Made by a program: the position numbers and the translations under genes. Below are positions 22,049 through 33,711 of a stretch of DNA of 64,000 nt, piece by piece (position 1 is the first letter of the stretch; each line of letters opens with the position of its first letter). The stretch is from Proteles cristata cristata. Taxonomy: Eukaryota > Chordata > Mammalia > Carnivora > Hyaenidae. The stretch spans positions 982,733-1,046,732 of the forward strand of contig JAESUZ010001519.1 of NCBI GenBank assembly GCA_017311185.1, in the 5' to 3' direction. The notes below the pieces were generated by a model. The model made no database searches and was not told the origin of the DNA. It saw only the letters and a list, made by a program, of their open reading frames with translations.

Positions 22049-24189
22049 AGCTATTTACACCCACCTTAAAAGCCAGCTGTAAGCCAGATTTTTCATTGGT
22101 GAGTTCTAATTTTAAAGAACAAATAATCCTTAATTTTCAGAAACAGAATCTAGAGGAAAAGTTTCCCATATCAGTATATAAAGCTAGTCTACCTATAATA
22201 ACCGACCTAGGTCTAGACAACGTGCATACACACAAAATACATGTATAACTTATATAGGTGAACTCAAAATCCTAAATAAATTCTTAGTTATGCAGATAAA
22301 GTAACATTTTAAGTGGAATATATCCATTTAGAATTTATTACTGGAAAACAAACTTTGTAGCAGAAAATATATCGATGTGATTCCCCATCTGACTGATGAC
22401 AGTGAACACAACTCTGTTAACCATCTAAATCACTGAAGGAAAAGCATATGAATTTTAATTCAACACCCACTCATGATAAACATTCTAACAAAAAAAAGAA
22501 GAAACAGAAGAGAATTTTCTTTACTTGTTGTAGACAAGTAAATGACAAGGTATCACTGCATTTAATGGAAATTGTTAAAATTATTTTTCCTTAACATCAA
22601 GATCAAGTTAGAAATACCAGTTATCATTGCTATTGCTCAACGCATTATCAGGAATCTTAGAAAATGGTTGAGAACTAGGAAAAAGATAGAAATACGGCTT
22701 GATTTGCCCAGAATATTAAATTTTCCTTATTTGAAGATGACCTAGTCAATACCAGAGAAATCCCATGAGACTCATCTGAGTGTCTCAACAGGTAAACTTT
22801 AAGTGTAACAAAGAATCTGCCTCCATTGTTTTAATGTTTGGTTCTGACAGCCTTTAAGCCTAACCCCTACCTCATCCACGTGTGCCCCACATGGGAGCGG
22901 ATAAGAAAGCAGATAAGAAAGACTGACGCTCTCGCCCATGGTTGCTGGCAGAAGATTCCAACGAACTGAGTCTCTTCCCATGCTCGGGAACCCTCCCTGA
23001 CCAGGCCCTCACCTGGCTCTCAAGCCATTTGGGACTTGCTTGGGAGGCCTTTCCCACTGTCCCCAGAGACCTGCACTTCATACTGTCTTGTTGTGTATAG
23101 CTCAGTGTCTGAGCCCAATGTGGGGTGAGGGTGGTCGGAGTGGTCGTGCTAAAACAGGAGACTGACAAGGCAAGATTATTATACTAATACTGGTAATGTC
23201 CCTTTGCACGAACCACTGCAAATAATGAGCCAGCAAAGAATGTTTTAGCAACGACAAAAGATTTCTAAATCTTGGGCTCAGACATTGAGATACCCTTCCT
23301 GTTCATAATGGGATTACAGATATTCACTCTGTAAATTGACAAGTGCAATGCAGTTCAAATAAAAAATCCCCGAAGGATATTGAAGACGAATAGAATGAAG
23401 TGATATGAAGTTTCCTAGGAGAAAATAAAAATATAAATAAAAGTCTATATGAAAAGAGCCCACTGCCATCACCATCCAAATAGCATACAAGTTCTTCTAC
23501 TTCAGGTCAAGAAGGAGTAACAGAAACCAGATTTCACTTCCTGCCTAACACAACTGAAAAAGGCAAAGTGTCTGAAATAATATTTTTTCAGGACATCAGA
23601 CATCAGCAACCAAGGGGTGATTCCCGAGAGCTGGGGATGAGTGAGCACCGTGACTCTCTGGCTGGCCTCCCTGAGTGAGTGTCCAGGCCACACAGCAGGC
23701 AGGGGTCCTGGCCTGAGCCAGCATTCTCCCAGATCTGGGATGAGAGAGCTCGGAATCCAGGGGGCCCTGGATTGTGGGACCAAGTTGCAGCGAGGAGACG
23801 GCTGCATTGAGAGAACATCCTAAGTAGCTCGTGCATGTGAGGAAACTACCTGAATCCACGGGAAGGACCATCCAGCAGAATTAGAGGCAACAACACCCAG
23901 ACCTACCCAGAGCTTGAGATAGGACCCCTTCCTGCCTTCCCGACAGCCAGAGTGGAAACTATCATGGGGCTTCAGGTAGAGTACTCAGAATGGTCTTGCC
24001 TTGGGGCAGAAAAGAATTCACCTTACAGTAAACACTGCCCTGGTTCTACTTCAAATCTTGCAAAACCAAGACCTAAAAAGATCAGTTTCTGACAACTTAA
24101 CTGTATCCCGTAACATAGGTAGTAAAAAAAAATATTTATCTGGGAAGACACCTTCCTAATAGTAAACTTGCAGCATCGGAAACCTCCAG
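22049..24189. other. Unique DNA with a GC-richer part at 22850-23900
   Basis: Frames of 60-101 codons on both strands lack motifs. The 23500-23930 part could be the 5' region of a very old L1, but I cannot confirm it. Confidence 0.45.
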
Positions 24190-24345
24190 ATCTGTCCAAG
24201 AACCACCTTTAGAACTTCTTGAAGCATTAGATTCTCCAACCTCGTATATTCTGATTCAGTAGTTTGGGATGGTGTCCCCAAGGATAAATTTATATCCAAC
24301 TTTGATCATGCTGATGCCATTCTCAGCAGAGCACTCTTTAGAAGC
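24190..24345 (+). mobile_element. MER5-type (hAT-Charlie) DNA transposon relic
   Basis: attctgattcagtagtttgg, then catgctgatgcc, match the order of the MER5A core (gattcagtaggtctgg, gtgatgctgatgc). Non-autonomous and very old. Confidence 0.6.
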
Positions 24346-24905
24346 ACGGACCCCGACCATGCTCTGTAAGCCAGCGGCTGTGATCCCACCAGGACGTCCA
24401 GATGATGGAGTGGGACTGACGTGAGTGAGTGAGGGCACGTAGGAAGGCTAGAAGTGCACTACTAATGCAGCTCTTCTTCATGAAGGAGAGCAACAAAATT
24501 TGGAAGGGGATGTTCTTCAACGTCACCCAGCTTTTTGTTCCCTTAGGTCTTTGGGCTTTGCCGCTGAGCCAACGGGCTCCTAGAAACAGGGCTACTTCCC
24601 TCGTGGGGTGAAGTCAGACACCCAGCAGGACAGTTCTGCCCCGACCTCATCAAGTGGTCTTTCCCACACGACCAGCAGTGCTCTCTGAGATCCTACAGGA
24701 GCCTCTGTTAGGAACTCTATCTTTGGCCCAGAGAAAACTGTGAAGTGGGTTAGAGCTGCGGTTAAATCTACTTCAAATCCAATGTATTCCCAAAGCTCCC
24801 ACCTCTTTCCATGCCACATCCTGAAGTAGGTCAAGCCACATTTTCCAAAATAGCCTATCGGAAAGGGTGACCCATCATTCCAATCTGCCTAGGACATAGG
24901 GATTT
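24346..24905. other. Unique DNA
   Basis: No supported gene; the short frames on both strands overlap and share no family features. Confidence 0.55.
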
Positions 24906-24921
24906 CTGAGATGTGGGACAT

Positions 24922-25133
24922 GCTTTTTTTTTTAAGCTTATTCATTTATTTTGAGAGACACACACAGTGCTACTGGCCGAGGGGCAGAGAGAGGGAGAGA
25001 GAGAGAATCCCAAGTAGGTTCAGCATTACCAGCACAGAGCCTGATGTGAGGCTTGACCTCATGAACCATGAGATCATGCCCTGAGCTGAGACCGAGAGTC
25101 TGACACGTAACTGGCTGAGCCCCCCACGTGCCC
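24922..25133 (-). mobile_element. Older felid-type tRNA SINE
   Basis: Reversed head ends cacgtgcccc. Perfect 16-bp duplication ctgagatgtgggacat at 24906-24921 and 25134-25149 despite a diverged body. Confidence 0.95.
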
Positions 25134-25149
25134 CTGAGATGTGGGACAT

Positions 25150-25576
25150 TCTACCTTAAATCCAGAATGATCCCAGGTAAACTGAGACAGGTTGGTCAAC
25201 TTCTGCAATATAATTAAATGCCAGCAAGTAGGCATGCCTGGAATTTGGATACAAACTTCCTCCCAATTATCAAATTCTAAGGAAGACATTTAAGTCAAAA
25301 AACAAAATCACTTTTCAAGATACATAAGAAATATATAGCAGGAAAATAAACAAAAATAAAAACAATAAGCCTGAAATAATTTCCCCCAATGTTCTATTCT
25401 GCCCTGTTCCAGCCAGAGGATTCTAGGGAAGCTGGTGTTTCTTCAGTACATACAGAGCCTCTCACTAGGATGAATGGCATCTTTTGGGGCCTCGGAAGTT
25501 GTACTGTTCAGTTTCAAGATTCTCCTGATCCCAACTTGTAAAGAATCCAAAATGGTGCTGGACTCACATGACTATC
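25150..25576. other. Unique DNA
   Basis: Nothing recognised. Confidence 0.6.
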
Positions 25577-25588
25577 CATAAGATTATC

Positions 25589-25683
25589 ATGGTACCCCTG
25601 CTCACACTTACTCTCTCTTTCTCTTTCTCTCTCCCTCAAAAATAAACATTAAAATTTTTTTTTAAAAAATAAATTAAAAAGAA
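25589..25683 (+). mobile_element. Felid-type tRNA SINE, 5'-truncated tail piece
   Basis: Only ctgctcacact, CT run, caaaaataaacatt and A/T tail remain. Short duplication cataagattatc (25577-25588) and cataatattatc (25684-25695). Confidence 0.8.
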
Positions 25684-26017
25684 CATAATATTATCTTCAG
25701 ACTCAAAAACAATTATCCAAGGGAAAAAAATCACACTCCCAGAACCCAGGAAGTTTCACTGATACAACCACAGCAGAACCCTGCAGTTACTACAGGCAAG
25801 GATGATAGCCAAGACCACTCTAGGGACTCCATAACGGGAGGTATCTCGAGAAAACTCTCAGCTCCAGCTTTTCCCATAGGCCAGCCATTCTAGGTCAGCC
25901 ACCCAGAATCCATGACCTGAGAATTATTTGCTGGATGCTGGAAGGAATCTCTGAGCAAGAGGCAAATTTTGCCCATTGACATTTACCATTTCTGTGGTTA
26001 AGATTAACACATGCACA

Positions 26018-26235
26018 TGGGGCGCCTGGGTGGCTTAGTCGGTTAAGCGACCGACTTTCACTTAGGTCATGATCTCGCGGTTCGTGGGTTCGAGCCCCGC
26101 GTCGGGCTCTGTGCTGACTGCCAGCTCAGAGCCTGGAGCCTGTTTCAGAGTCTGTATCTCCCTCTCTCTCTGACCCTCCCCTGTTCACGCTATCCCTCTT
26201 TCTCCTAGAAATAAATAAAATATTTAAAAAAAAAA
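26018..26235 (+). mobile_element. Young-subfamily felid tRNA SINE, upstream of a same-site pair
   Basis: Near-consensus copy flanked by aagattaacacatgcaca (26000-26017) and aagattaacatatgcaca (26236-26253). The second repeat also flanks the older SINE that follows. Confidence 0.96.
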
Positions 26236-26253
26236 AAGATTAACATATGCACA

Positions 26254-26460
26254 GGGGCACCCGGGTGACTCAGCTGGTTAAGGATCTGACTCTTGATTTC
26301 GTCTCAGATCATGATCTCACGGTTTGTGAGATCGAGCCTCACGTCGGGCTCTGTGCTGACATCATGGAGCTGGCTTGGGATTCTCTCTCCCTCCCTCTCT
26401 TCGCCCCTCCCCTGCGCACCCTCTCTCCCTCAAAAGAAACAAACATTAAAAAAAGGAGAA
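26254..26460 (+). mobile_element. Older felid-type tRNA SINE, downstream of a same-site pair
   Basis: Diverged head ggggcacccgggtgactcag and old-type body. The right flank aaggccaacatatgccta (26461-26478) is a decayed third copy of the target. Confidence 0.93.
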
Positions 26461-26478
26461 AGGCCAACATATGCCTAC

Positions 26479-28060
26479 TGCCTTCCCTCTCCTAGAGAAA
26501 GAAGGCACTGTTGCCATCATGGAATGTTTAGACATTTGCAAAAGAGACCAGGTAGTCGCCTGTCTCACTTGAGGTGCCTTTCTTTTCCACGCATTCCATG
26601 AACGCCAGCTTCCTCTCCACTTTCCTTGAAGGCGGGTGTTTCCACGGGACACCTGTGGTGTTAACATCCCCACTCCTGCGTGGTGTTTTCCAGATCTGTC
26701 CCACGCGGCTGTCTACACGCCTCTTGCTGTCACTGCCGTGGCCCGGGCAGCCTGACGCGGGGGGATTCTTCCCTCATATGCACTTCACCCTCCTGCTGGA
26801 GAGCACGGAGGGGACGGTCTTGAGAGCCAGCGAACGGCCAGCCGCCTCAAGCCCATGTTTCTTCTTGAGGCTCCCTCCTCCACCCTGCACGCAGGCGGGA
26901 TTTGGAACAGCCGATCCAGCGCTGCTTGGCCAAGCTTGGCACGAGTAATTTAAAACTAAAACCTCCCTACACCTTTGTTCCATGAAGCTTTGATGTCTGT
27001 TCCCTCTCGTCTGTAGAAACAGCAACTTTCCTGCGGACAGTTGTCAAAAGCTGCAGTCACCTGCCAAGGTCAAAATCTCACACAGCCTACGATTCAAAAC
27101 CACCCACCCAGGCGCAGGTCCTAATAGGGTCACCACAGGACATCAGTACAAAGTTGAACTGTGCAGAATGAGCCACGATAAACAGCCTTGGGCCAAGGCT
27201 GCTCTGCACCCTGAGCCCTTCCCATCTATGTGTTAAGCTGTCCTTGAGGCAGGAAAATCCCATCCATTTCCTACATTTTTTAAGGAACCCTCAAAACACC
27301 GCAAGCTCGCCCACAGCTTGGAGAAGCAGAGCGGACCCGAGACATGAAGCTGGAAATATTTGAGTGACCTCAAGTGGGAAAGCATTTCTTTAAATATCCC
27401 ACCCCACCCCCGTTGGCTGACAGAGTGAGACCATCTTAGGAGGGGGAGGGACAAGCAAAGAGATACTGGAGGAAGGGCGTCTTGCTGATAAATGTTGTTA
27501 TGACGATGGTAGAGCTGTTCATGTAAGTTTTGAAACACGCAGACTTACAATGAAGCTTCCTTGGGGGAGGTGTTAATTAAAACAGTTAAACGGTCTTCAC
27601 TTTATGGATCAAGTGATTCAAAGCACAAAGGATGGATGTATCGATTTTATGTGGATTGAACAAGGAGCTCTGAGTTCCCTTGAGTGGAGTTCAGATGGCT
27701 TTCTATGGGCTCAGGACCTGGAAGGGGTGAGGAATTAGTCTCGTTGGAGAAGATTGGTCTGAACTCTCTCCTTTCTCTGAGACGACGAACAAGGGTAGTT
27801 ATCAGGTGTCCAATGGCCACGTACCTGAACATTTTTAATTTTCCCCTGAAGCTGTTGCAGAAGAGGCAATGGATACAGTAATTGTACTAAATAAAAATAT
27901 TTTACCTCAGTTTTCTTCATAACACAGACCTTGACATATTATGGATCTGTCCGCACAGAATAAACCCATAAAAAATCGTTTTCCCCTTTGTCAGTGGGAA
28001 GGATCATTAACTTTAGATTTAGTTCCTAGGATCAAATAGGTGAAACAAAATGTTTAACTC
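26479..28060. other. Unique DNA, GC-richer and CpG-containing at 26560-27100
   Basis: A 124-codon plus-strand frame at 26574-26948 is proline- and leucine-rich with no motif. CpGs are more frequent than in the surroundings, but the block does not look like a full CpG island. Confidence 0.5.
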
Positions 28061-28072
28061 ACTGAAACCTTA

Positions 28073-28143
28073 AACTCTTTTTTTTTTTTTTGCTCATGTA
28101 TTTTCTCTTTTTAATTTTATTTTAATTCCAGTGTAATTAACAT
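28073..28143 (-). mobile_element. Minimal L1 insertion, about 70 bp of 3' end
   Basis: A T-run is followed by ttttattttaattccagtgt, the reverse of the carnivore L1 3' end. Both sides carry the direct repeat actgaaacctta (28061-28072 and 28144-28155). It is an extremely 5'-truncated retrotransposition event. Confidence 0.75.
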
Positions 28144-28563
28144 ACTGAAACCTTACACACCTGACTGCTGCATTTCTAAGATGTCTGAGGATTGACTCAC
28201 TAAAGTTTTGGTTGTTTTTTTGTTTGTTTGTTTTTTTCTCTTTTCTTACTACTGTAGCTTAGTGGCCATTTGTCAGCGAACCAGGAAGGTCCCGAACTGG
28301 GCAGTTTTGCACCCTGTGTTTGGTGCTGACTCATAGAAAGAGGACTGAAAGGAGACGCCAGTAACTATTCTAGAAAGGGAGCAAACGGTACGATGGGAAA
28401 TGGGATTAGACAGGATACAGCGTGGAAACAACTACTGATTATTGAAAAGAAAGAAATCACAGCCCTGTAGCACACAACACACAGAGCGGGTCCCACGCAA
28501 ACTGAAGACTTAACTGTGGAAGACAAAATGTTAGATGTTTAAAATAAGATGTAAGAGAATATT

Positions 28564-28791
28564 TTTTTTTAATATATTTTTTAATGTTTTATTTATTTCT
28601 AGGAGAGAGAGAGAGAGACAGCGTGAGCAGGGGAGGGTCAGAGAGAGAGGGAGTCACAGAATCTGAAACAGGCTCCAGGCTCTGAGCCGGCAGTCAGCAC
28701 AGAGCCCGACGCGGGGCTCGAACCCACGAACCGCGAGATCATGACCTAAGCGAAAGTCAGACACTTAACCGACTAAGCCACCCAGGCGCCC
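28564..28791 (-). mobile_element. Young-subfamily felid tRNA SINE
   Basis: Perfect 18-bp duplication aagatgtaagagaatatt at 28546-28563 and 28792-28809. The body matches the young subfamily (ggctctgagccggcagtcag). Confidence 0.97.
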
Positions 28792-28955
28792 AAGATGTAA
28801 GAGAATATTATCATGACTTCCAGAAAAAGATTTATAGATAAAATGCAACAAGGTAAACAAAAAAGCAAAACTGCTAAAAAAAACTTTTTTAAATTGCAAT
28901 ACGCATGACTGACAATAGACTGATAATCAGAATTGTAAACGATCCTAGAATCTAC

Positions 28956-29170
28956 TTCTTAAGTTTGTTTATTTTGAGAGAGACAGAGAGAGATAGAGAA
29001 TGAGTGTGCTTGTGCGCGAGTGCAGGGGAGAGGCAGAGAGAGAGGGAGAGAGAGAATCCCAAGCAGATTCCACACTGTCAGCACGGAGCTCAACTCACAA
29101 ACCACTAGATCATGACCTGAGCCAAAATCAAGAGTCAGATGCTTAACCGAGTAAACCGCTCAGGCCCACC
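28956..29170 (-). mobile_element. Older felid-type tRNA SINE
   Basis: Tail aagtttgtttattttgagag, a shortened tRNA region and diverged head accgctcaggccca. Confidence 0.88.
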
Positions 29171-29474
29171 AAGAATCCTATAATTTAATTTAAAATTGTC
29201 AATACAGAAAAATACGGCCAACAGATATAAGCAGGAAAGTCAAAGAAGAGGAAACCCTATGGCCAATAAACACACTCAAAGATATTCAAACTCACTAGCT
29301 GTGGGAGAATTCAAAGTAAAAGTATGATCACCCCTATGTTTCACTCATCTAATTGTTTAAAGTCCTTAGTTAGGTAATACTAAATCCTGGCAAATATAGG
29401 GAAAAAGCAACTTGCAGTCTAAGTGTGATTTGGCACAACTACCTTGAGAGGTCATTGTTAAATATTCTTTTTTT

Positions 29475-29697
29475 ATTTGTAATTTTTTAATGTTTTATTT
29501 ATTTTTGAGAGAGAGAGACCGCACATACACACAAGCCAGGGAGGGGCAGAGCGAGAGGGAGAGAGAAAATCCCAAGCAGGCTCCATGCTGTCCACGCAGA
29601 GCCTGACAGAAGGCTCGATCCCACAAATCATGAGATCATGACCGGAGCCAAAATCAAAAGTTGGGAAACTTAACCAACTGAGCCAACCAGGTGCCCC
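29475..29697 (-). mobile_element. Older felid-type tRNA SINE
   Basis: taatgttttatttatttttg tail, acacacaagccagggagggg body, reversed head ccaaccaggtgcccc. Head-to-head with the next copy. Confidence 0.92.
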
Positions 29698-29736
29698 TAG
29701 CCAGTAAGTATTATTTTTAAAAAGACAGACATAAAC

Positions 29737-29916
29737 TGGGACACCTAGGTGGCTCAGTCAGTTAAGCATCTGACTTTGTTTCAGGTCATGATCTCCCAGT
29801 CCATGAGTTCAAGTCCCATTTTGGGCTCTGTGGTGTCATAACAGCTCAGAGCCTGCAGCCTGCCTCAGATTCTCTCTCTCTCTCTCTCTCTCAAAATAAA
29901 CATTTAAAATTTTTTT
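29737..29916 (+). mobile_element. Felid-type tRNA SINE
   Basis: Head gggacacctaggtggctcag. 17-bp duplication aaaagacagacataaac (29720-29736) and aaaagacagatataaac (29917-29933). Confidence 0.95.
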
Positions 29917-29933
29917 AAAAGACAGATATAAAC

Positions 29934-31156
29934 AAAATTAAGGATTAACAATTGTTAAATATGAGTGATAAATAGACATGATTATTATATACTCTAATTT
30001 TTTCGGTATTTAAATTTTTTCATACTAAAAAATACTGATTTTTTTATTGGATTTCCAACATCCCTACTGTGCTTTAACCTGAATGAAGGAAAGCAGACTG
30101 TTGAGTCTAGCATGGTTTCCACAAAATAAACCAGCAAGAGGAGCTGCCAGCCCCTAGTCTGAGAAGGGCTCAGCGGTTACCAGCCGGGTACTGCTGGGTC
30201 GTGCAGTAATGTCGGCCCACACTGTTTTTAAAATGTGAAGACTTTGCCAACGTTTAAAATGGGGAGATAGCCTATAAAAATCCTGATTTCTGGCTTCATC
30301 TGCAAAACCAGGAAATACAGCAAAATTAGAGCATGGTGCCATGGGTCAAGCACAGCGGAGCTGAGCGGCCACAGGCCCCTTGCACGGAGGGAGCAGCCAG
30401 TGACGGCCCAGAGCCGTTCCATGCAGAAAACGCACACTGTGGGCTGCCCTGTCTCCTCCCATCACACCTGCTATTTCTTCTTACACCAAAGAGGAAACCC
30501 CCGGCCCACCTCATTGTTTTCATTACCTGTCTCCTCCTCACTCACATCTAAGCTTGTAACCCCTATTTTAGAAAGAATTATTGAACACAGACTGGGAAGA
30601 AATGTAACGAACATTTTCACTGCTGTCTCTGGGTTATTGGGTGGCCAGTTTTCAAAGGTTAAAAAGCACTGTGTAAAACTGTGAAAATAAACCAAAAGAT
30701 GCTTCCATTTTACCATCTCAGGTCAGAGCAAGGAATTAGCGTTTAGGACGTTGTCCCGGCTCAGCGATTCCTCCGCCTTCCGCTCCATCACAGGAAAGCT
30801 CCCACCATCACTTCTGAGCACAGTGGACCGTTTGAGATCCAACATTCCTTCCCTCCCCCCAGACCATTCCTTTTCAAAAATTCCTTCTATTTCTATATTT
30901 CTTACTCAACTTTTAAAGCTCTTACTCATGAATTAAAATACGAATCTTCTGTGACGCTTTTCATGATTTCCTCTGCTAAGAGTTTTTCTGCGGTCTTTGG
31001 TCACATGGCCTGCCATTGTTTTGGTGTCTGGTAGCACATGGCACGGGGTACCTACATCATCTATTTGTGTGTGGCACTATGCAATGGGATGACAAATCTG
31101 AGCCATCACTTCCTATCTAGCTCAGACCTGCCTAGAAAAATAGTAGACGCCCAAAA
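29934..31156. other. Unique DNA, possible L2 trace at 30720-31140
   Basis: ttctgtgacgcttttcatga, then ctgctaagagtttttctgcg, hints at L2. The 30150-30560 block is GC-richer with competing frames on both strands and no gene evidence. Confidence 0.45.
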
Positions 31157-31168
31157 ATAGCAAATGAG

Positions 31169-31396
31169 AGGCACCTGAGTGGCTCAGTGGTTAAGCAACC
31201 GACTTGGGCTCAGGTCATGATCTCACAGTTGGTGAGTTAGAGCCCAGTGTCAGGTTCTGTGCTGACAGCTCAGAGCCTAGAGCCTGCTTGGGATTCTGTG
31301 TCTCCCTCTCTCTGCCCTCCCTGACTCACACACACACTCTCTCTCTGTCTGTCTCTCTCTCTCTCCCAAAAATAAACATTTAAAAAATTAAAAAAT
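31169..31396 (+). mobile_element. Felid-type tRNA SINE
   Basis: Head gaggcacctgagtggctcag. Carries (CA)n then (CT)n in the body. Flanks atagcaaatgaga and ataccaaatgaaa. Confidence 0.93.
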
Positions 31397-31411
31397 ATAT
31401 ACCAAATGAAA

Positions 31412-32445
31412 TACAATGTTTAAATCATCATTGTAGAATATACTACATTTAGAAGACAACCAAGTTTAATCTATACTGTTCTTTCTGATACATGACGAAA
31501 GTTGCTTCTTTGATTAAAAACTATAACACATTTATTTCTTTCTCATATGAATGCAGGAAATATAGAAACTAAAATCATAGTGAAGTAAACATATCAAAAC
31601 TCCTATTCTAAGGTTTCCAGATGAGTGAGATTTACTTCATTACATTTTATTTTCGATCTAGTAAGTGTTATGGGTTCTAATTTCTCCAAATCCTCATTAA
31701 GAGTTTCTAAATGTATGAAGATTAGTTACATGTACTATTAAGGATTCGGTGACTTGTTACCCACCACATTCAATGAGCTTAGGCATACTCCCCAGATAAA
31801 ACATACAGCAACACATATCCCAACATGTACAACTTTCACCAAGTCACTTTTGGGTGCAATTGAAAGGACTGACTTCTGTACATATTCCTCCCATGAGGCT
31901 GTTTTTCCTGATCCCCCACCATGAAAATTAAGAAGGGCTATTCTATTCACATCCTAAATTAAAATAACATGTCATGGGGTAGCTCTCCATCCAATATCAG
32001 TGCCTCATGTCTCTCCTGATTTTAGAAGCTGAGCTGCTTCAGTTTTCTCCAGACGTGCTTTAGAGAGAATTTATCTGTTTACCAATGAGGAGAGTACCAA
32101 GTAGAAGGATGGATAAAATCTAGTAAGAACGATAATTTTATATTTGGCTCCACAGGAAAGAGCATTTTCTTTCCTGTCCATATCATCAGAAGCTTCATGG
32201 ACATATAATCTACCTTTATATTTAAATTATTTAAAACATCTGGAATTTATTAAATTTAGCGAAGCTTCATAACCGTTGCTGTAAACTTGACAATATCATA
32301 AACATAAATAAGTAAATAAAATATGAATGAGTGAGTGAATGAATGAATGAATGCAAGCCATTGGTTTTCAATGACTGCCTACCTACATGAACACATGTGG
32401 ATCACAGTTCGCAGCTCTCAGGAATTCACCTTAAAGCAGACTTAC
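31412..32445. other. Unique DNA, intron-like, 3' of the candidate exon
   Basis: AT-rich. No further open block with splice sites was found on the minus strand. Confidence 0.5.
32323..32353. repeat. (GAAT)n short tandem repeat
   Basis: tgaatgagtgagtgaatgaa followed by further gaat units. Confidence 0.8.
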
Positions 32446-32640
32446 CGGAGCATGACAGATGCCTTGTTAATAACCTTGAAAGTAGACTCCCAAATGTTAT
32501 AAATATAATAGGCAAGAAGAATGCCATGCATGATCTCAAGGCCAAAGATGATCACGATGTGGGCCAGAAGTAGTAAAAATAGCATCAACATTGCCTGAGC
32601 CAGGGTATGGTTACTGGCAATCGTCCCAGGGTAAACTTCT
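32446..32640 (-). CDS. Candidate internal coding exon, membrane-segment-like, gene not recognised
   Basis: Read on the minus strand, this 195-nt block is fully open in one frame. It is preceded by AG at 32641-32642, after a moderately T-rich stretch, and is followed directly by GTAAGT (32445-32440), a near-consensus donor. The peptide starts EVYPGTIASNHTLAQAM, which includes a possible NHT glycosylation sequon. Two hydrophobic stretches follow (MLMLFLLLAHIVIIFGLEI and a GILLAYYIY-type stretch), and it ends with a basic tail (STFKVINKASVMLR). The length is divisible by 3 and both borders fall at the same codon phase, as in a cassette exon. The exon is not in a recognised repeat, and the opposite strand has stops in the segment inspected. 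I do not recognise the family. The alternative is a chance open frame or a relic exon; no flanking exons of the same gene were found. Confidence 0.35.
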
Positions 32641-33184
32641 CTACCAGAACCAAAGTCAAAACATCAAGTAACTTGAAACCTGAAGCGTTTGTTAATAACA
32701 AAGAAGGAAGAAATAAGTTTTACCAAAAGCGGCAGCAGTGCTGATGAATGATTTACACTCAAGCACCTTGCCATCCGAATGATCACGCTGTGTACCAATC
32801 ACGGTCGGGGGGAGGAGCAGTCACTACTCAGGGGTCACCCTTGCAAGGTACTGACTTGTAAATGACATGTCTGGTACACAGCTTAGCTGACACAAAGTTT
32901 TAAAACTCTTCATTGAAAGTACAGGTATTCTTAAATGCCCTCTAAAAACAGAGTGCCATCAGTTAATAACACTGTCATTTATCTTATCTACTTAAAGATT
33001 ATATGATATACCACACAGCTGGGATGCTTTGTATATCATCAGAATTCTCTGGTCCTCCATTTAATATGCTTGGGCAAAATTGTCAAGTTAACCAACATAC
33101 GTTTGCAAGGGAGCATGAACTACAGAGTTACCACAAACCAGGAGAGTAATGTTCTTAAAGCATTCAGAAGGGGGTAAAGACCAA
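32641..33184. other. Unique DNA, 5' side of the candidate exon
   Basis: Holds the putative acceptor at its left edge; otherwise unrecognised. Confidence 0.5.
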
Positions 33185-33360
33185 AAGTAAAGTTCTGAGC
33201 CAGATTTGCTGGTTTCAAAATCTGGCTGTGATACTTCTTAGCTGTGCTATCTTTAAGAGAGTTATGTGTTTGGCTTTTTCAATTGAAAAATAGCACTAAT
33301 CTCATAAGGCTATCAAGAGAATACTACAGCAATTAAATTAACAAATGTTTAATTGAAAAC
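33185..33360 (+). mobile_element. MIR relic, near full length
   Basis: ttctgagccagatttgctgg, then tacttcttagctgtgctatc and ctcataaggctatcaagaga, follow the MIR consensus in sense order. Confidence 0.75.
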
Positions 33361-33499
33361 CTATTAAAATTATTTTTAAATAGAAAATTCATGAATATGC
33401 CATTAAATTTTTAAAAATTGGGGACTTAGGTTCTTTCTACTTATAAGAAGTCCTATACATAGGATGATTTCTAATAAACATGAATTTTTAAAATATTTT

Positions 33500-33711
33500 T
33501 TAAAATTTTAATATTTATTTATTTTTGAGAGAGAGAAAGACAGAATGCAAGCAGGGGAGGGACAGAGAGAGAGGGAGAGAGAGAATCCGAAGCTGGCTCC
33601 AGGCTCTGAGCTGTCAGCACAGAGCCCGACGTGGGACTTGAACCCATGAACCGTGAGATCATGACCTGAGCTGAAGTCAGACGTTTAATCTACGGAGCCA
33701 CCCAGGCAGCC
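33500..33711 (-). mobile_element. Felid-type tRNA SINE
   Basis: Tail taatatttatttatttttga and reversed head gccacccaggcagcc. Flanking duplication not clear. Confidence 0.9.

Noticed and set aside
26574..26948. 124-codon plus-strand frame in a GC-richer block
   Set aside because: Composition explains the low stop density; residues are low-complexity P/L/S-rich with no motif.
26560..27100. CpG island promoter
   Set aside because: CpG density is raised only modestly, with no core-promoter pattern and no adjoining first exon.
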